Source: Paracidovorax anthurii (GTDB lineage Bacteria; Pseudomonadota; Gammaproteobacteria; Burkholderiales; Burkholderiaceae_C). From it: a stretch of 49,275 nt of DNA. The DNA lies in the NCBI RefSeq assembly GCF_003269065.1, contig NZ_QLTA01000041.1, forward strand, positions 1-49,275. Direction: 5' to 3'. Below, piece by piece: positions 10,865-19,907 of this stretch; position 1 is the first letter of the stretch; the number at the start of each line of letters is the position of its first letter. Both the position numbers and the translations under genes were made by a program. The notes below the pieces were generated by a model that saw only the letters and a program-made list of their open reading frames with translations, did not search any database and was not told where the DNA came from.

Positions 10865-12706
10865 ATGGGTCTTCGCATCCTGCACGTCGGCAAGTTCTAC
10901 CCGCCCTACCGCGGCGGCATGGAAATCTTCCTGGCGGACCTGATCCACGCGCAGCGGCGCCAGGGCATGGACGCCCACGCCCTGGTGCATGGCGAACCGC
11001 AGCCGGACGACCCGCCCTGGCTGGAGCGCGTGCCGGTGCAGTTCCAGCTGGTCTATGCGCCCTTCGCGCTCGGATTCCGCGCGGCCCTGGCCAAAGCGAT
11101 CCGCCGCATCCGCCCGGATGTCCTGCACCTGCACATGCCCAACAACTCCGCGCTGTGGGCGCTGACGCTGCCCGGCGCGCGCAGGATTCCCTGGGTCGTG
11201 CACTGGCATTCCGATGTCGTGGTGTCGGAGATCAAGCTCTCCGTGGCACTGGCTTACGCGCTCTACCGGCCCTTCGAGCATGCCTTGCTCGACGGCGCCG
11301 AACGCATCATCGCGACGTCGCCGCCCTATCTCGAGGCCAGCAAGACGCTCCAGTACTGGCGCAGCAAATGCGTCACGGCGCCGCTGGGCATCGATACGGG
11401 CGGCGTTCCGGCGCCGCAGGGTTGCGACACCTGGTCGCCGGGCGCGGATCTGCGGCTGCTGTCCATCGGGCGCCTCACGTACTACAAGGGCTTCGAGACG
11501 CTGATCCAGGCGGTCTCGCACCTGCCGGGCGTCGAGCTGCTGATCGCCGGCGACGGGGAGCTCCGGGCCAGTCTGGAGGCCCGCATCCAGGCCGCCCGGC
11601 CGCTGCCCGCAGGCACGTCCATCCGACTGCTCGGGGACGTGAGCGAGACGCAGAAGCACGCCCTGCTCGCCAGCTGCGATGCCTTCTGCCTGGCCTCCAG
11701 GGAGCGTACCGAGGCATTCGGCGTGGTGCTGCTCGAAGCCATGTTCCATGCCAGGCCCTGCATCGTCACCGACCTGCCCGGCTCGGGCATGCCCTGGCTC
11801 GTGGCGCATGCGAAAGCCGGCCTGCGCGTGCCCATAGAGGACGTGGAGGGCTGGCAGAACGCCATCACGCGGCTGCGCCACGACCCACCGCTGCGCCAGC
11901 GCCTCGGCGCGGCGGGCCGGCAGGCACTGCTGCGGTCTTTCGATATCCACAGCAGCGCGCGGCTGGTGGAGCGCGAATACCGGCACATCACGTCCACCGC
12001 GCAGCCGGTGCCGCCCCGCAAGGACCTGCTGGCGGTCATCACGACCCGCAACCACGCCGGCACCATCCCGGGCCTCGTGCAGGCCGTGCGCGACAGCGGG
12101 CTGGCGGCCGTCCTCGTCGTGGACAACCGCAGCAGCGACGGCACCTGCCTGTTCGCCGAGAAGGCCGGCGCCCAGGTGCTGCGGCCGCTGATTTCGATGA
12201 CGCCGTGGGAGTGCATCCAGACCGGCATGCGGTATGCCCTCTCGAAAGGCCATGGCGGCGTCATCACGCTGCACGCGGACCACCCGCCCACCGTGGAGAT
12301 GCTCCGGCACCTCGTCGCGCATGCGCCGCAGGCCGATGCCATCGCCTCGGCCTGCCCGGCGGAGGACGCGAATCCGTCCGCCGCGCCGGGCCCGTGGCGG
12401 CGGTGGCGGCCACGCATCGCCAGGCCCTCACCGCACCTGAACTACTACGGCCGCGCCGCGGTCGAGGCCCTGGCCTCGCGGGAGGCCGCGCTGCTGGACC
12501 ACCCCGATCTCGCGGCGATATGGCTGGCACGCACCGCGGGCCTGCGGACCGAACGGCTGACCCTGCCGGCACCGGCACCAGCAGAGACGCCGCCCAGCGC
12601 CCGTGCGCCGCAGCGCGGGGCCTGGTGGCACACCGCCCGGCGCGTCGCCCTCCTGGCCCTGTTCAGCTTTGCGGCACAGGGCCCGGCCCGCGCGCGCAAG
12701 GGCTGA
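10865..12706 (+). CDS. Two-domain glycosyltransferase: GT4 fused to a GT2-like domain
   Basis: 613 aa. Residues 1 to about 375 are a GT-B glycosyltransferase of family 4: LHVGKFYPPYRGGMEIFLAD at the N-terminus, LLSIGRLTYYKGFETLI mid-way, and the donor-site motif ERTEAFGVVLLEAMFHA. Residues from about 383 start a second domain, DLLAVITTRNHAGTI, then VLVVDNRSSDGT, as in GT2 GT-A folds. The usual DxD position reads HADH, so this half may be inactive or may have another metal site. It follows the TPR membrane gene closely and faces the large minus-strand cluster. Activity in surface-glycan assembly is inferred. Confidence 0.85.
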   Translation: MGLRILHVGKFYPPYRGGMEIFLADLIHAQRRQGMDAHALVHGEPQPDDPPWLERVPVQFQLVYAPFALGFRAALAKAIRRIRPDVLHLHMPNNSALWALTLPGARRIPWVVHWHSDVVVSEIKLSVALAYALYRPFEHALLDGAERIIATSPPYLEASKTLQYWRSKCVTAPLGIDTGGVPAPQGCDTWSPGADLRLLSIGRLTYYKGFETLIQAVSHLPGVELLIAGDGELRASLEARIQAARPLPAGTSIRLLGDVSETQKHALLASCDAFCLASRERTEAFGVVLLEAMFHARPCIVTDLPGSGMPWLVAHAKAGLRVPIEDVEGWQNAITRLRHDPPLRQRLGAAGRQALLRSFDIHSSARLVEREYRHITSTAQPVPPRKDLLAVITTRNHAGTIPGLVQAVRDSGLAAVLVVDNRSSDGTCLFAEKAGAQVLRPLISMTPWECIQTGMRYALSKGHGGVITLHADHPPTVEMLRHLVAHAPQADAIASACPAEDANPSAAPGPWRRWRPRIARPSPHLNYYGRAAVEALASREAALLDHPDLAAIWLARTAGLRTERLTLPAPAPAETPPSARAPQRGAWWHTARRVALLALFSFAAQGPARARKG

Positions 12707-12746
12707 AGGCCGTGCCCCGGGCAGTGCGCATGGGCATGCAGCCCGC

Positions 12747-13838
12747 CTAGCCGGCGACCAGCGCCTCCATCTTCGCGAGGAACGTGCGCTTGCAAAACAG
12801 CGCAGCGCGGCTTTCGCAGGCGGCCCGCATCGAGGCCGCGGCATCGCCGGTCATCGACATGACCGCGCCGATGAGGTCGTCCACCGACGGCTCCGGCCGC
12901 AGCAGCCAGCCCGTCTCTCCGGGAAGCACCGTCTCCAGCAAGCCTCCTTCGGCCACGCCGATCACGGGCTTGCCCGCGGCCATGCTCTCGACCGGCGACA
13001 TGCCGAAATCCTCGTCGCGGGGAATGTAGATCGATGCGCGCGCACCGCCCACCAGCTCCGCCAGCGATGCGTCGGAAAGCCAGGAGGTGAACCGGATGTT
13101 CGGCGCGCCGGCGGCCTTGGCGCGCAGCATGTCGTACTGCGTTCCGCCCGAGACCACCACCAGCTGCCGGGACGGCATGCGCAGGAAGGCGTCCACGATC
13201 AGCTCCACGCGCTTGAAATCCTCCAGCCGCGCGAGCGAGAGAAAGTAGTCGCCGCCGTGCACCCACCGGAAGCGCTCCACGTCGATGGGCGGATGCACCA
13301 CGGTGGCGTCCACGCCGAGGTATTTGCGCAGCCGGCCGCGCACGTTCTCGGAGTTGGCGATGACCACATCCATCTCCGCCACCGATGCCTCGTAACAGCG
13401 CTTCAGGTACGCCGCGAGCACGGCCAGCGCGGGCCGCAGCACGAGGGGGAACTTCTGCTCGTAGTACGCCTTCAGGTCGTACACGAAGCGTGGCGGGGTG
13501 TGGCAATAGTAGAGATTGCGCCGCCCGCGCCGATGGCGCACCGCGACGGGCGCGAGCACGCCGCTGAACACCGCCCAGTCGTAGCGGCCGAGGAATTCGG
13601 CCCGCGGGCCCGCGAAGGTGCGCAGCACCTTGAGCGTGCGCCAGCCGGGCAGCGGCGTGGTGGCGCCGAGATCATGCAAGGCGATGTCGGACAGCTCGTC
13701 CAGGGAAAAGGCCTCCGGATGCCGGTAGCCGATGCACAGCTCGGTGCCTTCGAGGCCCCGCACGAGGTCCAGCGTCAGCCTTTCGGCACCGCCCCGCGCA
13801 TGCAGGAAATCGTAGAGCACCACGCCCTTCAAAGCCAT
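12747..13838 (-). CDS. Glycosyltransferase family 4
   Basis: 363 aa GT-B enzyme. The N-terminal motif DFLHARGGAERLTLDLVRGL is typical of GT4 mannosyl/rhamnosyl-type transferases. The middle has LYYCHTPPRFVYD and VVIANSENVRGRL. The donor site reads RDEDFGMSPVESMAAGKPVIG. It is the last gene of the minus-strand polysaccharide array, overlaps the flippase gene by 10 bp (13829-13838) and ends 40 bp from the convergent fusion gene. A possible GCAT/ATGC hairpin lies in the 40-bp gap but is too weak to call as a terminator. Sugar specificity is unknown. Confidence 0.9.
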   Translation of the reverse strand: MALKGVVLYDFLHARGGAERLTLDLVRGLEGTELCIGYRHPEAFSLDELSDIALHDLGATTPLPGWRTLKVLRTFAGPRAEFLGRYDWAVFSGVLAPVAVRHRRGRRNLYYCHTPPRFVYDLKAYYEQKFPLVLRPALAVLAAYLKRCYEASVAEMDVVIANSENVRGRLRKYLGVDATVVHPPIDVERFRWVHGGDYFLSLARLEDFKRVELIVDAFLRMPSRQLVVVSGGTQYDMLRAKAAGAPNIRFTSWLSDASLAELVGGARASIYIPRDEDFGMSPVESMAAGKPVIGVAEGGLLETVLPGETGWLLRPEPSVDDLIGAVMSMTGDAAASMRAACESRAALFCKRTFLAKMEALVAG

Positions 13839-15007
13839 GAACGCACTCCCCTATACAGCATCCACATCAGCACGGCCTCCGTCGCGATACTCGCCCAGGC
13901 CGCGCCCACCGCGCCGAAGCGCGGCAGCAGCCACAGATTCAGCGACACGTTGACCACCGCTGCCACGCACACCGCCACGGCGTACCAGCGCTCCAGGCCA
14001 AGCGCCACCGCCGCCTGGGTCAGCACGTAGTTGGGCGCCAGGAACAAAAAGGCCACCAGCAGCCAGGAAAACAGCGGCGCCGCCCCGGCATAGTCGGCCC
14101 CATAGGCCAGCACCAGCAAGGGCTCGGCCAGCACATGCGCCACGGCGCTTCCCGCCATTGCCAGCACCAGGACCCCACCCAGCGCGCGGCGCAGCAGCAA
14201 GCGCGTGGCGGCACGGTCCTGCCAGCGCAACCGCACCTCGCGGAAGAAGATCGTGGCGGCGGGCGCCAGCAGCAGCACGCCCCCCTCGAACAGCCGGTAC
14301 GCCGCGGCATACCGGCCAATGTCCGCCGGTGCCACGCCCAGGCGATCCATCATCACGATGTCGATGCGGAAATAGATGGTGGTGGCCAGGTCGATCAGCA
14401 TGAACGCCGCAGCCGTGCGGTAGATGGCGCGCGGCGGGCTCCATCGGGGTCGCACCCAGAGCCGCGCCACCAGCAGCGCCAGCACGATGCCGCCCGCCCA
14501 TCCGGCGAAGACCGCAACGGCATCCGGGCGCCAGAGCAGCACGCAGGCCATGATCGCCAGCGCGGTCACGCTGCGCACCCCCATCTGCCACAGGGCATCG
14601 CGCGCGTAGTCCCCCAAGCCACGCCACCGGGCCGACAGGGCATTGGCGATCACCACCAGCGCCATCGCCACCACCGCGAAGGCCATGGCGGGAGCACGCG
14701 CCCCCCCCAGAGCCACGCACAGCAGCAGCGCCGCGGCGCTCGCGGCCAGCGCATGGCCCACGGCATGGCGCAGCAGCACCTCGGGCGAGACGGCGGCGAG
14801 ACTGCGGTGCGCGAACTCGCGCTGCAGCAGGGTCTTGAAGCCTCCGTCCTGCACGATCGCGAGCAGCGAGGCCAGCGTGAGCACGTAGTTGTAGTCGCCG
14901 AAGGACTCCGGCCCCAGGATGCGGCCCAGGGCAAAGACCAGCACCATGGAGACGCCCGCCACCCAGAGGCTGGCGGCCGACTGGTTGAACAGCCCGCGCA
15001 GCCACAT
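13829..15007 (-). CDS. Polysaccharide flippase (Wzx/MOP superfamily)
   Basis: 392 aa, made almost wholly of hydrophobic helices (about 12). The N-terminus reads FNQSAASLWVAGVSMVLVFA, then LGRILGPESFGDYNYVLTLA, the usual start of MOP/PST exporters that flip lipid-linked oligosaccharide. It is the second flippase of the locus; the other is at 23972-25276. Its start ATG directly abuts the stop of the preceding 1121-aa gene, with no gap. It may serve a separate glycan or the same one; the sequence does not decide. Confidence 0.85.
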   Translation of the reverse strand: MWLRGLFNQSAASLWVAGVSMVLVFALGRILGPESFGDYNYVLTLASLLAIVQDGGFKTLLQREFAHRSLAAVSPEVLLRHAVGHALAASAAALLLCVALGGARAPAMAFAVVAMALVVIANALSARWRGLGDYARDALWQMGVRSVTALAIMACVLLWRPDAVAVFAGWAGGIVLALLVARLWVRPRWSPPRAIYRTAAAFMLIDLATTIYFRIDIVMMDRLGVAPADIGRYAAAYRLFEGGVLLLAPAATIFFREVRLRWQDRAATRLLLRRALGGVLVLAMAGSAVAHVLAEPLLVLAYGADYAGAAPLFSWLLVAFLFLAPNYVLTQAAVALGLERWYAVAVCVAAVVNVSLNLWLLPRFGAVGAAWASIATEAVLMWMLYRGVRSWL

Positions 15008-18000
15008 CTAGGCGCCTTTTCGCCACCAGTGCACGGAAGCCTGCAACGCCGCCCCCAGGCACAGCTGGTAGAAGAACAGCGTGGCCACGTGCGCCGCCAC
15101 CTGGCTCATCCCGAGCGCGAGCAGCACCGCCGACCCCGGGAGCGCCAGCAGGGCGCCGGCGAGGAACACGCCTCCGCGCTCACCGTACAACCATCGCGCG
15201 AGCCACGGTTTCCATGTTGCAAGAGGGTCGCGTGCGCTCCACACGAGGCACCCCCAGGCCGCGATCATCCCCAACCCCCCCAGGGTGATGAACACGTTCT
15301 CGCCGCCATCCACGGCGCCGATGAAACCAATGCCATAGCAGGCCAGCCCCACGACCACCAGCACGCCGGCCAGCAGGCCCATGCCCCGCTTCATCCACCA
15401 CAGCGCGCGGTGGACCGCGAAGGCCACCGGCCAGAAGCAGCCCGCGAGCAGGGCCACAGCCACCAGCGGCGAGGAAGGCGCATCGTAGGCCCCCAGGGCC
15501 CACGCGAACCAGGCAAACCAGGAGAACGGCCAGAGGCAATGCACGAAGAAGCGCCCCCAGGGCGGCAGCCCGCGCAGCAAATGCAGCGCCGAGGTCACGA
15601 ACAGCGACACGCCAGCCCCCAGCAGCCAGGGTGCCCCCGGCCCGCCCCGGCCGGCCTTCCAGAACAGCGGCAGCGCCAGCGCCATCACGGCGAAATGCAG
15701 CAAGGGCAAGTGCCGCGCCAGGACGCTTCTGGCGCGCTCGCACGCCAGCCAGGCGGCACCGCAGAGCCGGCGCGCCCGCTCGGCCACCGGCCGCAGAAGG
15801 CGAAGCCAGGCATGCGCGCGCCGCGCAAGGACGCGCCACGCCAGCCACAGGGCGACCCCGGCCAGCATGGCAAAACCCAGCTTGTGGAGCTTGCCCATGC
15901 CAGGCGCCGGCGCTGCCGGCCTCAGCATCTCCCGCCAGCGGGAGACGGCCTCTGAACGCAGATCCTGGTCGCTGACCAGGGTCACGCGCTTCAATTCGAA
16001 CAGACCGTCGTCCTGCAAGAGCGCAGGCACCATCTCCTGCCGCTCCTGGATCCTGAGCGGCCCGTAATCCACCCACACGGGCCGACGGCCCTGCAGCAGT
16101 GCGTCCTGCACCGGCACGGGCATGGACAGCGGCACCATCGGCGCGCCCTCCATGCGCAGCACAGGGCCCTGCGCCAGCGCCCTGCGCGCAGACGGGCGCA
16201 CGCCCACGCCGAGCGCGGGGCGGAAGCTCGCCTCGGTGGGCTGGTCCACGTAGAGCGATGCCGTCCAGTGGACGGAGACGATCCGTTCGTCCTCGTCGAA
16301 GTGCTTCAGCATGTCGGCGGCCACGCCTTCGTGGAGCAGGCCGTCCCGTGGGCAGAACGTCCGCTCCGCATGGTGTCCGTGGCTGCCCCGGATGTCCGCC
16401 TGCAACCAGCACCCTTCTGCCGCCGTGCCCTGCAGTTCGTACTGCAGGCGCAACTCCAGCAGTTGGCGGGCAGGAACATCGGCATCCGTTGTCCACTGCA
16501 GCCTGTGCATGTCTCCGGAGGCCGGGGCAGAGCGTATGGCAGCCACGGCACGCGGCCCCTCGCTGCGCCACGTGTGGCCGGGCTCGGCGGCGTCCGGCCG
16601 GGCCACGAGCGGCACCTCGGCCCAGCCGGGGCGTGGCGCCTCGCCCACCTGTTCGGGGTCGAGGCGGTAGGGACGGAACACGGTGAGACCGCGCAGCGCC
16701 CAGGGGACGGCCTGACCCCGTGTATCGAAATTCAGCACGATGCTGCGCACGCGCACGCCGTCTGGAATCCGCCGGTCCAGCCGCAGCGGCTGGCTGGCAG
16801 GCAGCCGCACATCGTATTGCTGCCCCCCTTCGACCACCACGCGCGCCGACACCTCCGGCAGCCGGTGGTCGTCGGAGCCCATGTCCACATGCAGGCGAAG
16901 GCCCGGCCGCACCCGGAAGTCCACGCTCCAGGACACCTGGACCGCCGTCGCCATGGCAAATTGCAGCGCACCGGGCACTGCGTCCACCTGCGCCTGTGCG
17001 CCTGCCGCGGACCATTTCACGCCCCATCCGGGCCAGTCGGCCTCGGCACCGTCGTGCCCGCGGGACTGCGGGGGCCGGGGGCCGGCACGCCCGAGCGGCA
17101 GCTGGGCGACGATATCGAGCCATTCGATCGCAGTCCGGTCTTCGGGCTGCACCACGAACGGCCCCCCCAATGCACGGACCAGGGCCGCCGTTTCGGCCAC
17201 GTAGGCCGGCGTCCGGGATCGCTTCAGCTTGACGAGGCGGGCCGCATAGGGCTCCAGTCCGCAGGCGGGGCCGCCGATGGCCTTCCATTCCGCGGCACGC
17301 AGCGGCATGCGGGCCACCCAGCGCCCCGTGACGTCCTTGAGATCCAGCACCGTGCGCCAGGTGGAGGCCGTCAGCGGCCCGGTCTTCATGGGCACCTGCA
17401 GGGCGCGCCCGCTGACCGGAGCGAGCCCGGTGCCGGGCAGGCTGAAGATGCTCAGCCGGCGCAACGGCTTCTCAGCCAGCGTACGCTCCCTGGGCCCCTG
17501 GTAGAACACGACCAGCTCGGCCAGCGACACTGGCCGCTTGGCCTGCCGGTATTCGGCCAGCACGCGGTCCACGCGCAGCCGGAACCGGGTGCGCACCCCG
17601 TCGTCCAGGCTCTCGCTGGTGAAATCGCCCATCGTGAGCAGCCGGCTCGGGCGGTGGTGGTCCCCCACGCTGATCAACAGGTTCACCCCCTTGACGCGCG
17701 CCCCCGCCGGCAGCTCCAGCTCGATTGCCTGGGCCCGGTCCAGCGGCACCTGCAGCCGGCGCTGGAGCACCGTGGCGTCACCGTCCTGGGCATAGCGCCA
17801 GCGCCGGTCATCGCTGCTGCCGAACTGGCGCGCCAGCAGGTAGAACATGTCCTTGGCCACCCATGGCATGCGATAGGGCTGCTCCGTGAACAGCACGCTC
17901 TTGCCATCGGCCATGCCGACGATGGTGCTGCTGCTGGGGCGGCCTTCCTGCAGGCCCTCGTCGGTCTGTAGCTCCAGATGGGCCGAACAGTGGCCAGGCG

Positions 18001-18373
18001 CGGCATGGTCCACCCACACCTCGTCATAGGCCGAAAGGTCCGTGTCCGCTGGCGCCGCCAGGCGCACCCCTTGCCCGGCCGCTGCCGCGCGGGTCCCGGG
18101 CACGCTCACTTCCAGCGGCACGCTGGATTCCAGCTCCATCGCCGGCACATGCCTGAGCGCCAGTTGCGCCTGCAGATCGAACGCCCCCGGCAGCAGCGGG
18201 TCGCCCGCCACCACGGGCTGGAGCACGCGGCCGAGGTACCCCGGCATGGGCGACCGACCGAAGGCCACGTCGGTGGGCACATCCGCGGCGCACAGGGCTC
18301 CCTGCGCCCACAGCAGGGCAGCGGGCACCATCCACCAGCGGCTCCATGCCATGCGGCACGACAGCCGCTTCAT
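15008..18373 (-). CDS. Large membrane protein, unrecognised (1121 aa)
   Basis: A signal peptide is visible (WWMVPAALLWAQGALCAADV). A long periplasmic region of about 850 residues follows, rich in beta-type sequence with no motif I can name. The last 260 residues contain about nine membrane helices, for example FAMLAGVALWLAWRVLA, FAVMALALPLFW and MGLLAGVLVVVGLACYGIGF. Its start overlaps the DUF2079 stop by 4 bp (ATGA, 18370-18373) and its stop abuts the flippase start, so the three proteins are probably made together. The periplasmic part could bind or modify glycan, but no catalytic signature is seen. In-frame codons upstream of 18373 lie inside the DUF2079 gene. Confidence 0.8.
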   Translation of the reverse strand: MKRLSCRMAWSRWWMVPAALLWAQGALCAADVPTDVAFGRSPMPGYLGRVLQPVVAGDPLLPGAFDLQAQLALRHVPAMELESSVPLEVSVPGTRAAAAGQGVRLAAPADTDLSAYDEVWVDHAAPGHCSAHLELQTDEGLQEGRPSSSTIVGMADGKSVLFTEQPYRMPWVAKDMFYLLARQFGSSDDRRWRYAQDGDATVLQRRLQVPLDRAQAIELELPAGARVKGVNLLISVGDHHRPSRLLTMGDFTSESLDDGVRTRFRLRVDRVLAEYRQAKRPVSLAELVVFYQGPRERTLAEKPLRRLSIFSLPGTGLAPVSGRALQVPMKTGPLTASTWRTVLDLKDVTGRWVARMPLRAAEWKAIGGPACGLEPYAARLVKLKRSRTPAYVAETAALVRALGGPFVVQPEDRTAIEWLDIVAQLPLGRAGPRPPQSRGHDGAEADWPGWGVKWSAAGAQAQVDAVPGALQFAMATAVQVSWSVDFRVRPGLRLHVDMGSDDHRLPEVSARVVVEGGQQYDVRLPASQPLRLDRRIPDGVRVRSIVLNFDTRGQAVPWALRGLTVFRPYRLDPEQVGEAPRPGWAEVPLVARPDAAEPGHTWRSEGPRAVAAIRSAPASGDMHRLQWTTDADVPARQLLELRLQYELQGTAAEGCWLQADIRGSHGHHAERTFCPRDGLLHEGVAADMLKHFDEDERIVSVHWTASLYVDQPTEASFRPALGVGVRPSARRALAQGPVLRMEGAPMVPLSMPVPVQDALLQGRRPVWVDYGPLRIQERQEMVPALLQDDGLFELKRVTLVSDQDLRSEAVSRWREMLRPAAPAPGMGKLHKLGFAMLAGVALWLAWRVLARRAHAWLRLLRPVAERARRLCGAAWLACERARSVLARHLPLLHFAVMALALPLFWKAGRGGPGAPWLLGAGVSLFVTSALHLLRGLPPWGRFFVHCLWPFSWFAWFAWALGAYDAPSSPLVAVALLAGCFWPVAFAVHRALWWMKRGMGLLAGVLVVVGLACYGIGFIGAVDGGENVFITLGGLGMIAAWGCLVWSARDPLATWKPWLARWLYGERGGVFLAGALLALPGSAVLLALGMSQVAAHVATLFFYQLCLGAALQASVHWWRKGA

Positions 18374-19905
18374 GGATTTCCCCCCGTGCGGCGGCGCAGG
18401 ATGGAAAAGCCGTCGTCCTCGTACACCACGGCATATTGCTGGCGCGCAGCGGCCACGGCATCGCGATAACGGGCGGCGGCGCGCTCGTCCGTGCAGCGGC
18501 CGAAAAGCCACAGGCATCCCTGGTCCCCCAGGAACCAGGGGCGCTTTTCGTCCAGCACCACGTAATCCGCGTACCGCTGCCGGACCCCTGGCGACGCTGC
18601 TGCGGCTCCGTCTGCCACCGCCTTGGGCTCGAACACGCCTTCAGGAAAGGCAAAGTAGGCCTCGCGCAGCGGCATGCGGCCCCAGTTCAGGGTGTTCTGC
18701 GTGGACACGCTCACGGCACCGTCTTCCGGAATCCAGCGATCGATGGCCGCCTTGATGCGTCCGGTGCGGTCATCCGGCATATAGGCCTGCCTGCTGTAGC
18801 TCCAGACCTTGTCGCTCCAGAACAATCGGCCCAGGGGCGAAGGGGCAAACGCCACATGGCCCGCCAAGAGCGCCAGACCGACCGCCGGGCCGGCAGGGAT
18901 CCTCCAGTGCGCAGCGGCACGGCGGACGATGGGCATGCCGTGCGCGAAGGCAATCAGCAGCGGGCCGATCAGGCCCGCCGTGTAGTGGTTGCCGTAGCTG
19001 TAGTAGTTTTCGGAGCGCGCCAGCATCGCGATCAGCAGCGGTGGAATGGCCGGTATCAGCCATTGCGGCCGCAGCAGGGGCACGAACGCCAGCAGGCCGA
19101 AGCACACGCCCAGGTAAAGCAGTTTCAAAGGGTTGGACAGCGCCTCGGTGAAAGGCAGCCAGGGATGCGTGGCCAATTGCCAGGCCATCGCCCCCAGGCC
19201 TCGGCCCAGCCACGTGAAGGCATCGGCATCCAGCCCCCCCCGGGAGCCCGTGAAGTGCGGGATGAGCCACTGCGTGGCGGCATAGAACCAGCCCATGCCA
19301 GCGAGCACCAGCACGCAACCCACGGCCATCCAGCGGCGGGAGAAAGGGTCCTCCCGGTGCCGCACGGCCTGCCAGAGCAGGAACAGTCCGCAGGCCGCCG
19401 TCTGCAGAGCGAATGGCTCCTTCACCAGGGCCAGCAGCAGTGCGCAGGCCAGCGCCCCGCCCACGCTCCGCCGCTCATAGCCGATATAGAAACCCAACAG
19501 CAGGGGAACGGCGAGGTGGTCGAAATGGAAATCGAACAGGGCATTGGCCCACAGCGGGTAATAGAGCAGATAGGCCAACGCCGGCAGCAGCCCGTACTGC
19601 CGCAGCAGGGCCCACGCGGGCAATGCGAGCGCCAGCCCCTGCAGCGCGAGAATGCCCATGGGGCCGCTCCAGCGATAGAGCAGCGCATACACCGGCATGA
19701 ACGGCTGGGCGTGGCCATAGAACGCATGCCCGATCCCGCCCTCCGCGCCCAGCGCGTGGAAGACGTTCTCGAACAGGCCGAGGTCGAACCAGTTGCTGGC
19801 CAGCGCCTGGTACTTGAGCAATGGCATCGCGACCAGGGCACCGGCAAGAACCCACAGCGGCGCCCTGGCTCGCCAATCCGTCACATCTGCCGCCGTCACC
19901 GCCAC
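18370..19905 (-). CDS. DUF2079 membrane protein
   Basis: About 511 aa with some ten hydrophobic segments. The N-terminal DUF2079 hallmark is NWFDLGLFENVFHALG, followed by GHAFYGHAQPFMPVYALLYR. Helix-rich segments such as ALLRQYGLLPALAYLLYYPL follow. DUF2079 proteins are thought to be GT-C-like and sit in polysaccharide loci, but no activity is established. The start is uncertain: no ATG lies near the N-terminus, and GTG at 19905 or 19899, just after the ColD stop, fits best. The C-terminal 100 residues are soluble and may be periplasmic. Confidence 0.8.
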   Translation of the reverse strand: MAVTAADVTDWRARAPLWVLAGALVAMPLLKYQALASNWFDLGLFENVFHALGAEGGIGHAFYGHAQPFMPVYALLYRWSGPMGILALQGLALALPAWALLRQYGLLPALAYLLYYPLWANALFDFHFDHLAVPLLLGFYIGYERRSVGGALACALLLALVKEPFALQTAACGLFLLWQAVRHREDPFSRRWMAVGCVLVLAGMGWFYAATQWLIPHFTGSRGGLDADAFTWLGRGLGAMAWQLATHPWLPFTEALSNPLKLLYLGVCFGLLAFVPLLRPQWLIPAIPPLLIAMLARSENYYSYGNHYTAGLIGPLLIAFAHGMPIVRRAAAHWRIPAGPAVGLALLAGHVAFAPSPLGRLFWSDKVWSYSRQAYMPDDRTGRIKAAIDRWIPEDGAVSVSTQNTLNWGRMPLREAYFAFPEGVFEPKAVADGAAAASPGVRQRYADYVVLDEKRPWFLGDQGCLWLFGRCTDERAAARYRDAVAAARQQYAVVYEDDGFSILRRRTGGNP

Positions 19906-19907
19906 AC

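Noticed and set aside
12707-12746. Bidirectional terminator between the convergent glycosyltransferase genes
   Set aside because: Only a 4-bp GCAT/ATGC stem and no T-tract.
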